NCBI GenBank assembly: GCA_002009975.1
Contig: MTLP01000007.1
Span: forward strand, 62,001 to 126,000
DNA: 64,000 nucleotides
Source: Thermococcus sp. JdFR-02
GTDB lineage: Archaea > Methanobacteriota_B > Thermococci > Thermococcales > Thermococcaceae
Direction of reading: 5' to 3'
The position numbers and the translations under genes are program-made. The notes under the pieces were generated by a model, which was not told the origin of the DNA, made no database searches, and worked only from the letters and a program-made list of their open reading frames with translations. Position 1 is the stretch's first letter. Each line of letters begins with the position of its first letter. Below, piece by piece: positions 17,233-25,877 of this stretch.

Positions 17233-19146
17233 ATGAAAAAGCTTGAGATTAATGATTTGGGAAAGTTTAAGCTTGTTCACAACTTGGATGTCTATAAAAA
17301 TAAAGCAATTTTCGTAGTTACAAGTATAGACCTTGAAAAAGATGACTATTTTAGCAGACTTTATCTTTACGATGGAAGGAAAGTCTTTCAGTTTACCTTT
17401 GGACCAAAGGATAACAACCCAAAATTTTCTCCTAATGGAAAACTAATCGCTTTTACATCAAAAAGGAATAAAGAAAGCAAGGAAAGTGAGCTTTACATTA
17501 TTTCAACTAGTGGCGGAGAGGCAAGACTCTTAACAAGGTTCAAGTATGGGATAAACTTCTTTGATTTCTCTCCAGATAGTGAGAAACTCTTAGTTCTAAG
17601 TCCTGTTGAGATTAAAAGGAGAAGAAAAAAAGAGAAAAGCGATGTTCATGTTATTAAAGAAATCCCCTTCTGGTTCAATGGCATTGGTTGGATTTATGGA
17701 AAAAGGTCTCAGATCTTTTTAGTCGATGTTGAAAGTGGCAGAAAGAGGAAAATAACAAGAGGAACTTTGAACATCACCTTCGCTAAGTTTAATTCAAAAG
17801 GGGATAGCATTTTCTTCATTGCTCAAGAGGATAGAGAAAAGAAGCCTTTGATCAGCGATTTGTTTGTTATGGACTTAAAAAGCAAGAGAATTGAAAAGCT
17901 AACAGATTCAACAATGAGCATTAATGCCTTTGAGTTCGTTGATGAGGAACGTTTGGTTTTGAGGGCAAAGAGCTTGGAGAGAGGACTTCCAACAAATACT
18001 CACATTTACTTGTTTAATGTTGAAACAAGAGAAATGAAAAAACTTACGGCTAAGCTTGATAGGAGTGCCTACAACTCATTGAACAGCGATGTTAGAGGAG
18101 CATCAAGAAATCTGCTTATTTACAAGGATGGATGGATTTATTACATTGCAACTGATGGTCCAAAGGCGAATCTATTTAGGGTTAATTTAGAAGGGGACAT
18201 TGAAAAAGTTATCAGCGGAAATAGAAGTGTTGAAACCTTTAGAATTGGCAAAGGGATTTTCTTCATAGCTCAAAATTCTACAACCCCCACGGAGCTTTAT
18301 TTGTTGAGAGATGAAAAAGAGAAGAAGCTAACTAACTTTAATGATTGGATTAAGGAGTATAAGCTTTCAGAACCAGAACATTTTAGAGTTAAAGCGAGTG
18401 ATGGTGTTGAGATAGACGCTTGGATCATGAAGCCTGTTAACTTTGAAGAAGGAAAGAAGTATCCCGCCGTTGTTGAAATCCATGGAGGACCTAAAACGGT
18501 CTATGGCTATGCTTTCATGCATGAATTCCAAGTTTTAGCGGCGAAAGGCTTTGTTGTGATTTTCAGCAATCCAAGAGGAAGCGACGGTTATGGTGAGGAT
18601 TTTGCAGACATAAGGGAGCATTATGGTGAAAGAGACTACCAAGACATCATGGAGGTTGTTGATGAAGCCATTAGAAGATTTGATTTCATTGATGAAGAGA
18701 GAATAGGAGTAACTGGAGGCTCTTATGGCGGTTTCATGACCAATTGGATTGTAACTCATACAAATCGCTTCAAAGCGGCAGTGACTCAAAGATCAATAAC
18801 AAATTGGATTTCTTTCTTTGGAACAACGGATATAGGCTATTACTTTGCTCCAGATCAGATTGGAAAAGATCCCTGGGATAATTTAGAAGGATATTGGGAA
18901 AAGTCACCTTTAAAGCATGCCAAAAATGTTGAAACGCCCCTTTTAATAATCCATTCAATTGAGGACTATAGATGCTGGCTGACTGAAGCACTGCAATTCT
19001 TTACAGCTCTGAAGTATTTAGGCAAGAGAGTTGAGTTAGCTTTATTCCCCGGAGAAAACCACGATTTGTCAAGGAGAGGGAAGCCAAAGCATAGAATAGA
19101 AAGGTTAAAGTTAATTGTCAGCTGGTTTGAGAAATATTTAGCTTAA
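17233..19146 (+). CDS. Acylaminoacyl/prolyl oligopeptidase-type serine peptidase (S9C)
   Basis: A 637-residue cytoplasmic peptidase. Residues 1-370 form a beta-propeller with repeated SPDG-like blades. The C-terminal alpha/beta hydrolase domain carries the nucleophile Ser497 in GGSYGG, Asp578 in IEDYRC and His610 in GENHDLS. It releases acylated amino acids or degrades short peptides. GAAGGTGG precedes the ATG. A second gene of the same family at 47721-49616 is interrupted, so this may be the only working copy in the window. Confidence 0.92.
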   Translation: MKKLEINDLGKFKLVHNLDVYKNKAIFVVTSIDLEKDDYFSRLYLYDGRKVFQFTFGPKDNNPKFSPNGKLIAFTSKRNKESKESELYIISTSGGEARLLTRFKYGINFFDFSPDSEKLLVLSPVEIKRRRKKEKSDVHVIKEIPFWFNGIGWIYGKRSQIFLVDVESGRKRKITRGTLNITFAKFNSKGDSIFFIAQEDREKKPLISDLFVMDLKSKRIEKLTDSTMSINAFEFVDEERLVLRAKSLERGLPTNTHIYLFNVETREMKKLTAKLDRSAYNSLNSDVRGASRNLLIYKDGWIYYIATDGPKANLFRVNLEGDIEKVISGNRSVETFRIGKGIFFIAQNSTTPTELYLLRDEKEKKLTNFNDWIKEYKLSEPEHFRVKASDGVEIDAWIMKPVNFEEGKKYPAVVEIHGGPKTVYGYAFMHEFQVLAAKGFVVIFSNPRGSDGYGEDFADIREHYGERDYQDIMEVVDEAIRRFDFIDEERIGVTGGSYGGFMTNWIVTHTNRFKAAVTQRSITNWISFFGTTDIGYYFAPDQIGKDPWDNLEGYWEKSPLKHAKNVETPLLIIHSIEDYRCWLTEALQFFTALKYLGKRVELALFPGENHDLSRRGKPKHRIERLKLIVSWFEKYLA

Positions 19147-19971
19147 CTACTCTTCCAGCATTTTAAATTCTTTTTTAAGCAAAGCGATTTGTTGGGGAGA
19201 AAAGGCATCTTTTTCTATAATCACCGCTATGAATGATTTTGTGAGCAGGGCATGGTCTTTTAGGGTCGCTAGCATTTTAAACACACTCTCAAAGTCATTT
19301 TCTATAACGAGATATTCTATCCCATCTATCAGTATTACTTTGGGCTTTCTCTCTTTTTTCATGAATTCTACAAGAGAGTGAAGTATAAAAGGCAAACGAG
19401 AAGGGTGAATTGAATTTGGCGCTTCAATTTTTGTTATCCAGTAGATTGGAATATCTTTAAGGAGTGTGTGTTTCTCTTTGATGATTATCGGGGAATCTCT
19501 TGCTAGGATTATCCCAGGGTATTTGTCTATCAGGTTTAAGAAGAAGTTAAAGGCTTTTGATTTACTTGAGAAGAGATAAAGTCCAGGGGAAACATTAACA
19601 TCTCCCAGAAGCATGCCTCTTGCCTTAACTAATGGTATGTCAATATATTTCTCAGCATATTTTGAAAGCCACAGTGTTGTTGAAGTTACAAATATGATAG
19701 CAAAGAGAGTATAGATAAGGAACATCTGCTCTAAGCTGAGATTGATTAAGGGTTTTCCATCAATATAAATATCATTGAAAATGTCTAGTATAAACCCTAT
19801 TATTGCGATAAACAGACCCAGAATAATGCCCTGATGGAAGAGTTTTATTCTAGGATACTCTTTAATTATAACCTCTCTTGTTGCCAAGAGTTTGTAAAAT
19901 AGATAAATTGAACAAATAAGCGCTATTAGGGGAATAGCAAAGCCAGGATTGGTATAATCTATACTTAGCAT
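19147..19971 (-). CDS. DUF835 membrane protein
   Basis: A protein of about 274 residues. Three or four N-terminal helices (first 125 residues) anchor a cytoplasmic DUF835 domain, recognisable by VILIDGIEYLVIENDFESVFKML near residues 215-240 and a following LKDHAL segment. DUF835 proteins are archaeal and of unknown role; some look like sensors. The ATG at 19971 is chosen because a TATA-like attTATTATAc lies 25-30 nt upstream, giving a leaderless mRNA; an ATG 60 nt further out would place that element inside the gene. It lies 61 nt downstream of ppcA in the same direction. Confidence 0.75.
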   Translation of the reverse strand: MLSIDYTNPGFAIPLIALICSIYLFYKLLATREVIIKEYPRIKLFHQGIILGLFIAIIGFILDIFNDIYIDGKPLINLSLEQMFLIYTLFAIIFVTSTTLWLSKYAEKYIDIPLVKARGMLLGDVNVSPGLYLFSSKSKAFNFFLNLIDKYPGIILARDSPIIIKEKHTLLKDIPIYWITKIEAPNSIHPSRLPFILHSLVEFMKKERKPKVILIDGIEYLVIENDFESVFKMLATLKDHALLTKSFIAVIIEKDAFSPQQIALLKKEFKMLEE

Positions 19972-20032
19972 AGTGCGACTAATAGTTTGAAGGAGTATAA
20001 TAAATTTTCTATAAAAGATAAAGAGAAGCACG

Positions 20033-21472
20033 TTATCCTAAAAATCCTCTAAGCATGGCTAGATTTAATATTGTTTCCTTACTTATCTCACCTGTTATCA
20101 CTCTTTCAGTCATCGCTACATACTCTGAATTTTGCTCGATTCCCCATTCTTTAGCAAGTTCTACAATTGGCTTTAGGAATTTAAACTTTTTAGCGGCATT
20201 TGGGTTAAAGTGTGCAAAAGCAAAGCTTAAATCTCTGTAAAGTCCTTTGTAGTACTCGCTAATCAATTCGAATTCTTTTTCACTTAAAGCATTTAATCCC
20301 AAAATCTCGGGTGGTATTCCTAAGGAATAAAGCGAGGCTGTAAACTTTATTGCCCTTGGCAAAGCTGAACCATTAACCTCTCTTGCATAACCAAAAAGTC
20401 CAATATGGAGCTTTCTCTTTCTTCTTGAAGGCACAAAGTTGGCAACTTCCCTAATATAGGGAGCTAGAACCCTAAGCTGCTGTGAATACTCATCTTCGTA
20501 TTTTGTCAGAATTTGGAAAAGCCTCTCATCAATTGGTTCTGCTTTCTTTCTTTTTGTGTTTTTTATCTCCTCTATTGCTTTCATGACCTCTTTTGGAGGG
20601 TTGTCGTATTTGAAAGAACTCTGTATTGTGAAAGTTTGAGTGCTTGGGTATTCTTCCAGTACACCCTTAACATTATCTGGCGTCAAATGCCCTCTAAAAG
20701 GAGCTCCTCCAACGCCAACTATTGGATAAATGTCAATACTTATCTCCTCCTCAAGTTCTTGAAGTTTAAATAGGGCATATTTGTCATAAATAACCGCGCT
20801 AATTAGTCCATAGTTCATCGCAGGATCACTTCTTGCCAAAAAGACACGCTGATACTCAAAATCCTTTCCATCTAAATACTCCTCAACAATTTTGTGTGCA
20901 TTTAAAATTGCTTCTTTTGTCTCAAAAAGCGGAATTATGCTTATTTCAGTTGGATAAAACTCACCGATCCATTCATAAATCTTAATATCAAAAACCCTCT
21001 TGTACTGCTTTCCAGCTATGTATTTGGTGTAAAGCTCATACACCCTTTGAATTTCTTCAAATGAGGTTGTCATTGGTAAAATAACCTCAAAAATGGGGGC
21101 AATCTCGTCATTATAGAAAATTTTAGCATAATCAGCCGAGCGTGGAATACTCTCCAAAGTTTCAAGCAAAAGCTTTGCTTCTGCCTTTTCAACACTTGGG
21201 TTTGGGACTCTTGGGGTTAAGCGAAACTCCTCTCCAAGTTTGTGTTTTTTAAAGAATTCCCCATACTTTTCAAGGAGCTTTTTTATAACAAACTCATCAA
21301 CTTCTTTACCTTCAAAATCCCACATTTGTTCTTCTACTCCCAAAACACTAAAAGCATAGAAAGCTTCGCTTATCTCATCTTCTCCCCCTAAAACAGGCTC
21401 CTTCGCAAAGAAGGGTATAAAAACGTTGTCAGGATGTTGAGTACTCATTGTTCTTGGTATCAAATTTCCCAT
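20033..21472 (-). CDS. ppcA: Archaeal-type phosphoenolpyruvate carboxylase
   Basis: A 479-residue enzyme that carboxylates PEP to oxaloacetate, feeding the partial citric acid cycle. It is the short archaeal form, about half the length of bacterial or plant PEPC. The diagnostic N-terminus IPRTMSTQHPDN, the catalytic stretch GVGGAPFRGHL and the C-terminal MTERVITGE region are all present. The start is uncertain by four codons: ATG at 21472 is used, and an ATG at 21484 is also in frame. No Shine-Dalgarno site is seen, so the transcript is probably leaderless. Confidence 0.93.
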   Translation of the reverse strand: MGNLIPRTMSTQHPDNVFIPFFAKEPVLGGEDEISEAFYAFSVLGVEEQMWDFEGKEVDEFVIKKLLEKYGEFFKKHKLGEEFRLTPRVPNPSVEKAEAKLLLETLESIPRSADYAKIFYNDEIAPIFEVILPMTTSFEEIQRVYELYTKYIAGKQYKRVFDIKIYEWIGEFYPTEISIIPLFETKEAILNAHKIVEEYLDGKDFEYQRVFLARSDPAMNYGLISAVIYDKYALFKLQELEEEISIDIYPIVGVGGAPFRGHLTPDNVKGVLEEYPSTQTFTIQSSFKYDNPPKEVMKAIEEIKNTKRKKAEPIDERLFQILTKYEDEYSQQLRVLAPYIREVANFVPSRRKRKLHIGLFGYAREVNGSALPRAIKFTASLYSLGIPPEILGLNALSEKEFELISEYYKGLYRDLSFAFAHFNPNAAKKFKFLKPIVELAKEWGIEQNSEYVAMTERVITGEISKETILNLAMLRGFLG

Positions 21473-21577
21473 CCAAAAGTACATTTTAAATCTAAATTTA
21501 ATACTTTCGGCAAATTTTTTGGAAAAATGACAAGGTATTTTAAAAAGCTTTTTAAGTGAAACTCCCTATTTCAATCC

Positions 21578-22183
21578 ATGCGCGCTTACATTTTGGCATT
21601 TAAAGAGAGGGCATTTGATAACTATCTCTTGATGATAAATGATGAACCAATAGTTAAAATAGTTGAAGAAAGGCTTTTGATGTGTAAAAGAATTGATGAG
21701 GTTTTCACGATTGTTAGAAAAGATCAGCTGAAACGCTTTTCACTTCATGTTTCAAATCCAATAGGTGTTAAAGCAAAAAACAAAATTGAGGCTTTATATA
21801 AGTTTCTTCCCTCTTCAGGCGAAATATTTTTGATTGAAGGGAACATGCCTTTAGTGATGCCCTTCTTGGTAAACTACCTCTCAACACTCTTTTTAGATAA
21901 TGAAAGCGAAGCACTAATACCTTCTTGGAGCGATAAAACACTTGAAGTAACTCACGCTTTTTATGAAGCAAAGCCCTTAAAGAAAGCATTGGAAACCTGT
22001 TTAGCTGAAAATGAGAAAAAGCTTGGCTGTATGGCGAAGCATTTAGATTATGAAACGATTAGCATTAAAAAGTTAAGCAAAAGAAATGTTAAGGTAACTT
22101 TGAGCTTCTTTAAAGTTAGAAACTCCTTTGATTTGAGGTTTGCTGAGGAAACATTGAAAAAATTAGAAAAGGAGAGTAGTTAG
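21578..22183 (+). CDS. MobA-like nucleotidyltransferase-fold protein, degenerate
   Basis: A 201-residue protein with the strand/helix order of NTP-transferase (MobA/GlmU-like) proteins: RAYILAF at the first strand, INDEPIVKIVEERL for the dimer or primer helix, and FLIEGNMPLVMPFLVNYL in place of the usual G-D-M/Q-P-x-V motif. The N-terminal glycine-rich LAGGxSxRxG loop that binds nucleotide is missing (ILAFKERAFDN instead). It may bind a ligand without transferring a nucleotide. The gene overlaps the bioY stop by 4 nt, tail to tail. The function is unknown. Confidence 0.6.
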   Translation: MRAYILAFKERAFDNYLLMINDEPIVKIVEERLLMCKRIDEVFTIVRKDQLKRFSLHVSNPIGVKAKNKIEALYKFLPSSGEIFLIEGNMPLVMPFLVNYLSTLFLDNESEALIPSWSDKTLEVTHAFYEAKPLKKALETCLAENEKKLGCMAKHLDYETISIKKLSKRNVKVTLSFFKVRNSFDLRFAEETLKKLEKESS

Positions 22184-22695
22184 ATCTTTACAGCCTTCTT
22201 AACTTTGTCCCCTATCACAACGGCAAGGAAGGCTTTAATGACATCAAACACTACGAAAGGAGCAACACCCAGTTTAAATGCCTTTACAAAGTCTCCACCC
22301 ATATAAAAACCAAGTCTAAGCCAGCCGAGGAGGTAAATTACCGTTAAGCCCAGCAAGCATGCAGTCAAATGCCACACTAAGCCTTCTCTTTTCTCGGCAA
22401 TGAAGCCTATTAAAAATGCCGCTATTGGAAATGCTATAATATATCCCCCAGTTGGACCGTAAATATGGACAAAACCTCCACTAAACCTTGCAAACACTGG
22501 GAGTCCTATAGCACCCATAAGTACATATATGAATTGACTTAAAAAGCCTAGTCTTGCTCCTAAAATCAGAGCACTCAGGAATATGACTAAAACCTGAAGT
22601 GTAAATGGTACTGGACCTAATGGAATGGCTATTTGAGCACCTACTGCTGTTAAGGCGGCAAATAAAGCTGAGAATGCTACATCTCGAGCCTTCAT
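22180..22695 (-). CDS. bioY: Biotin transporter substrate-binding subunit BioY
   Basis: A 171-residue protein with six helices. The glycine-rich segment FARFSGGFVHIYGPTGGYII and the N-terminal FTLQVLVIFLSALILG match the biotin-specific S-component BioY of ECF transporters. It captures biotin at the membrane and works with an ECF ATPase and T-subunit, which are encoded at 25089-26632. It diverges from bioB across a BirA-like operator, so both are probably repressed when biotin is plentiful. Confidence 0.93.
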   Translation of the reverse strand: MKARDVAFSALFAALTAVGAQIAIPLGPVPFTLQVLVIFLSALILGARLGFLSQFIYVLMGAIGLPVFARFSGGFVHIYGPTGGYIIAFPIAAFLIGFIAEKREGLVWHLTACLLGLTVIYLLGWLRLGFYMGGDFVKAFKLGVAPFVVFDVIKAFLAVVIGDKVKKAVKI

Positions 22696-22719
22696 TTTAT
22701 CACCTCAAAGTTAGAGCAT

Positions 22720-22750
22720 TCGTTAACTTTAAAAATTTTATGGTTAACAA
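22720..22750. promoter_or_regulatory. Putative BirA (biotin repressor) operator
   Basis: Two GTTAAC half-sites at 22722-22727 and 22743-22748 are separated by exactly 15 nt. The right half reads GGTTAACAA, which fits the known BirA consensus (TTGTwAACC-N14/15-GGTTwACAA); the left half is weaker. The site sits between the divergent bioY and bioB genes, and a BirA-like regulator with an N-terminal winged helix is encoded 1.5 kb downstream. Confidence 0.7.
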
Positions 22751-22766
22751 TATTTAGTGCTAGGTC

Positions 22767-23741
22767 ATGAGAGAGAAGATACACAAGCTTGCGGATAAGG
22801 TCATGAATCATGAAACATTAAACCCTGATGAGAAAAGGTTTCTCTTTAGTGTTCCCAATGAGTACATACTTGACCTAATAAGCGCTGCTTATAAAATAAA
22901 GCTTAAATTTCGTGGGCAAAGAATCTCGACTTGTAGCATAGTAAGTGCCAAAACTGGTTTTTGCTCGGAAGACTGTGCATTTTGTGCTCAATCAATTAGA
23001 AGCACCTCAAAGATTCAAAGGCATTCACTCATCCATCCAGAGGAAATTTTGGAGGCTGCAATAGATGCTGAGGAAAGCGGTGCCGAGAGGTTTAGCATAG
23101 TAACGAGTGGAAGAGGATACAGCGGCGAAGAGAAGGAATTTGAGAGAATTTTAGATGTAGTAAAGCTTATTTTAGACAACACAAATCTAAATGTGGACGT
23201 TTCATTAGGCTCACTCAGCAGAAAAGCTGTCGAAAAGCTTGCAAAAGCTGGTGTTAAAAGAATTCATCACAATATTGAAACTTCAAAAAGCTACTTTAAA
23301 AATATCGTTTCTACACACAGTTTCGATGAAAAAATTGAAACTATAAAAACAATAAAAGAGCTTGGATTGGAGGTTTGTTCGGGATTCATAATTGGAATGG
23401 GCGAGGATGTTGAAGACAGAATAGAAATAGCTGAAATTTTAAATTCGCTAAATGTTGATTCTGTTCCAATAAATATACTGATACCAATAAAGGGAACTCC
23501 TCTAGGAAATCTAGTACCCATAACGCCCCTAGAAGCTTTGAAGAACATAGCAGCATTTAGATTTCTTATGCCCGATAAAGAACTAAGACTCTGTGGTGGA
23601 AGGGTTCAAAATCTCAGAGACCTGCAGATATTAAGCTTGTTTATAGTTGATGGAATACTCATCGGTAGAAAGGCTTTGACAACAGGAATAAGAGATCCAG
23701 AATTAGATATTACAATGATAAAGGACTTGGAATTTTATTAA
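22767..23741 (+). CDS. bioB: Biotin synthase
   Basis: A 324-residue radical SAM enzyme that inserts sulfur into dethiobiotin. The cluster motif is GFCSEDCAFCAQS (C-x3-C-x2-C). Further typical segments are FSIVTSGRGYSGEE, RIHHNIETSKSYFKNIV, CSGFIIGMGE, and NILIPIKGTPLG. The C-terminal LCGGRVQNLRD region supplies the family's auxiliary-cluster Arg/Cys environment. No bioA, bioD or bioF is nearby, so the cell may scavenge dethiobiotin or carry those genes elsewhere. A short leader and the operator precede the ATG. Confidence 0.95.
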   Translation: MREKIHKLADKVMNHETLNPDEKRFLFSVPNEYILDLISAAYKIKLKFRGQRISTCSIVSAKTGFCSEDCAFCAQSIRSTSKIQRHSLIHPEEILEAAIDAEESGAERFSIVTSGRGYSGEEKEFERILDVVKLILDNTNLNVDVSLGSLSRKAVEKLAKAGVKRIHHNIETSKSYFKNIVSTHSFDEKIETIKTIKELGLEVCSGFIIGMGEDVEDRIEIAEILNSLNVDSVPINILIPIKGTPLGNLVPITPLEALKNIAAFRFLMPDKELRLCGGRVQNLRDLQILSLFIVDGILIGRKALTTGIRDPELDITMIKDLEFY

Positions 23742-23760
23742 CTTCTAATTCCCCTTCACG

Positions 23761-23781
23761 GAGGAGATTTGTTCCTCTCTT
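23761..23781 (+). terminator. Hairpin plus T-run after bioB
   Basis: GAGGA (23761-23765) pairs with TCCTC (23773-23777) and is followed by a T-rich stretch. A 12-nt perfect palindrome TTACATATGTAA follows at 23782-23793. The hairpin probably ends bioB transcription; the palindrome could be a regulator site for the next gene. Confidence 0.4.
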
Positions 23782-23892
23782 TTACATATGTAAGAAATAT
23801 AATCAGAAATCTCAAAAGTTGACATATTAACAACTAAGTTAGCATAATCAGAAGAGGAATTATTATAAAGAGCTTCTTTCTAACAGTTAGAC

Positions 23893-24300
23893 ATGTCAAT
23901 GAAAATTAGAGCTCATCATCTTCTGTGTATGCAGGGATTTCAAGGATATGGGTATAGCAAAGAATTCGTAGAGAATATGACTAACATACTTGAGAGATTA
24001 AGTTCAAATCCAGTATTGGAGATAGTCGATGAATGTGATGAAATTTGCTCTCATTGCCCATACAATATAAATGGTGAATGCAGAAAAACATCAACTTCTT
24101 CTCAGACGGTCAAAAGCATGGATATTAAAGTTTTGAGAAAGTTAAGCTTAAGAAAAGGAGATAAAATTAGAGCAAAAGATGCTCTTTCTCTTGTGAATGA
24201 AAAGCTTGATTATGCGTCTCTCCAAGAAATATGTGGTGATTGTGAATGGAAGGAAAAATGCCTGTTTTTCATAAGAAAATGCTCAAAGACAGCAAAGTAA
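23893..24300 (+). CDS. DUF1284 cysteine-rich protein
   Basis: A 135-residue protein. The N-terminus IRAHHLLCMQGFQGYGYSKE is the hallmark of DUF1284. The Cys pattern CDEICSHCPYNINGEC in the middle and CGDCEWKEKC near the end suggests two metal or Fe-S binding clusters. A TATA-like ttATTATAAA 25-30 nt upstream implies a leaderless transcript. It lies between bioB and the BirA-like gene and overlaps the latter, so it is cotranscribed with biotin regulation and uptake genes; a role near iron-sulfur-dependent biotin synthesis is only a guess. Confidence 0.8.
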   Translation: MSMKIRAHHLLCMQGFQGYGYSKEFVENMTNILERLSSNPVLEIVDECDEICSHCPYNINGECRKTSTSSQTVKSMDIKVLRKLSLRKGDKIRAKDALSLVNEKLDYASLQEICGDCEWKEKCLFFIRKCSKTAK

Positions 24301-25064
24301 AGCGTGAACTCTTAAAGGCTCTTCATGAAAGAGAAGTGGTTTCAGGTGATGCAATAGCATCAAAGTTAAATATATCACGAGTTGCTGTGTGGAAGCATGT
24401 GAAAGAACTTATTGAGCTTGGCTACGAGATAGAATCGACACCAAAGGGCTATAAACTTTTAAAAGAACCAAACAAACCCTATCCATGGGAGCTAAATGTT
24501 AAGGCTTACTATTTCTTAAAAATTGACTCCACAATGAACGTTGCTAAAGAGCTTGCTGAAAAAGGAGAGGAAGAGTGGACTTTTATAATTGCGGAAGAGC
24601 AGACACAAGGGAGAGGAAGATTGAAACGGTCTTGGGAGTCTCAAAAAGGTGGCTTGTACTTTTCCGTAATTTTGAGACCAAAAATAAAGCTTACAGAAAT
24701 TGAAAAAATTTTAATTCCATCATCGCTTGTAGTTGCTAAAACAATTGAAGGATATGGACTAAAACCTCAAGTTGGTTCAGCTGGAGATGTTTTTATCAAT
24801 GGAAAAAAAGTTGCTGGAATATTGGTTGAGGCTGAGGGAGAACTCGACATGGTTGATTTTCTCATACTTGGAATAGGTGTTAATGTGAACAACGATGTTC
24901 CAAAAGAGCTTAACGCAACATCCCTAAAAGAAGAGTTAAGGGAAGAGATAAATCTGCTTAGGTTTTCTGAAAAGCTGTTTGAAAATCTTAAGAAAGAAGT
25001 CGAACGGTTTAAAAATAATCCCAAAGAGGTTATTGTGGAGCAAAAGAAAAGCACAAATTTTTAA
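24246..25064 (+). CDS. birA: BirA-like biotin operon repressor, ligase site degenerate
   Basis: A 272-residue protein with an N-terminal winged helix (about 18-72, GDAIASKLNISRVAVWKHVK) fused to a biotin protein ligase domain (80-255). The biotinyl-AMP loop GRGRLKRSW is kept at 122-130. The near-invariant KWPND motif is replaced by GSAGD at 177-181, losing the catalytic Lys. The C-terminal SH3-like domain is absent: the protein stops 10 residues after FKNNPKE, and the next gene begins at once. It probably senses biotin or biotinyl-AMP and represses bioY/bioB rather than attaching biotin (inference). Start 24246 has GGTGAT 5 nt upstream; ATG at 24258 or 24279 is possible. Confidence 0.85.
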   Translation: MEGKMPVFHKKMLKDSKVKRELLKALHEREVVSGDAIASKLNISRVAVWKHVKELIELGYEIESTPKGYKLLKEPNKPYPWELNVKAYYFLKIDSTMNVAKELAEKGEEEWTFIIAEEQTQGRGRLKRSWESQKGGLYFSVILRPKIKLTEIEKILIPSSLVVAKTIEGYGLKPQVGSAGDVFINGKKVAGILVEAEGELDMVDFLILGIGVNVNNDVPKELNATSLKEELREEINLLRFSEKLFENLKKEVERFKNNPKEVIVEQKKSTNF

Positions 25065-25088
25065 AGTCTAAACTTGAAATTCAAAGCG

Positions 25089-25877
25089 ATGATTGAGGTA
25101 AGGAACCTTTGGCATATCTATGAAGGTAGAAAAATAGCTCTGAGGGATGTTAGCTTAGCCTTTGAAAATGAGATAGTTGCGTTAGTTGGTCCAAATGGTT
25201 CTGGAAAGACAACTTTAGCAAAGCATTTGAACGGTTTGTTAAAACCTACAAAAGGTGAGGTAATTGTTGATGGGCTGAACACAAGAGAGCACAGTGTTGC
25301 AGAGCTTTCTAGGATAGTAGGTTACGTCTTCCAAAACCCAGAAAATATGTTCTTTGAGGAAAACGTTTTTAAAGAGGTTGCTTTTGGTCCAAAAAATCTT
25401 GGATTGAGCGAGGAGGAGATAGAGGAGAGGGTTAAGTGGGTTTTGAAGCAAGTAAACCTTGAAGGATATGAAGAGAGACATCCCTATGGATTAAGTGGTG
25501 GTGAAAAGCAGCGCTTAGCCATAGCCTGTATCCTTGCTATGAATCCGAAATATCTAATTTTAGACGAGCCAACAACAGGTTTAGATGAAAAAAGTGCTGA
25601 GAGTGTTAAGACTGTCATCAAAAAGCTATATAGGGAAGGACATGGAATTCTGTTAATTACCCATGAGATGGAACTTGTTTTGGAGTTAGCGGAAAGGGTT
25701 GTTTTACTTTATGAGGGACAAAAGCTTTTTGATGGTAGTGTTGGTGAGTTCTTTGCTCTAAATTTGAGAGATTACTATCTAGACAAGCCAGAAATACTGA
25801 AAATTAGTGAAAACTTAAATTTGGGTTTCATAAGAAGTGTGGGTGACTTTTTAACCAAGCTGGAGGAATTGCTATGA
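25089..25877 (+). CDS. ECF transporter ATPase (EcfA/CbiO family)
   Basis: A protein of about 262 residues. Walker A GPNGSGKT, Q-loop GYVFQNPENMFFEENVFKEV (typical of ECF ATPases, which bind the T-subunit through this region), signature LSGGEKQR, Walker B YLILDEP and H-loop ITHE are all present. The ATG at 25089 opens MIEVRNLWHIY; a TTG 15 nt upstream is the alternative. It follows the BirA-like gene and overlaps the T-component by 4 nt. It probably energises BioY and possibly other S-components. Confidence 0.9.
   Translation: MIEVRNLWHIYEGRKIALRDVSLAFENEIVALVGPNGSGKTTLAKHLNGLLKPTKGEVIVDGLNTREHSVAELSRIVGYVFQNPENMFFEENVFKEVAFGPKNLGLSEEEIEERVKWVLKQVNLEGYEERHPYGLSGGEKQRLAIACILAMNPKYLILDEPTTGLDEKSAESVKTVIKKLYREGHGILLITHEMELVLELAERVVLLYEGQKLFDGSVGEFFALNLRDYYLDKPEILKISENLNLGFIRSVGDFLTKLEELL

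Noticed and set aside
22696-22766. SurR-type site (GTTn3AAC) in the bioY-bioB gap
   Set aside because: The half-sites are GTTAAC without the three-base spacer; the BirA pattern explains them better.
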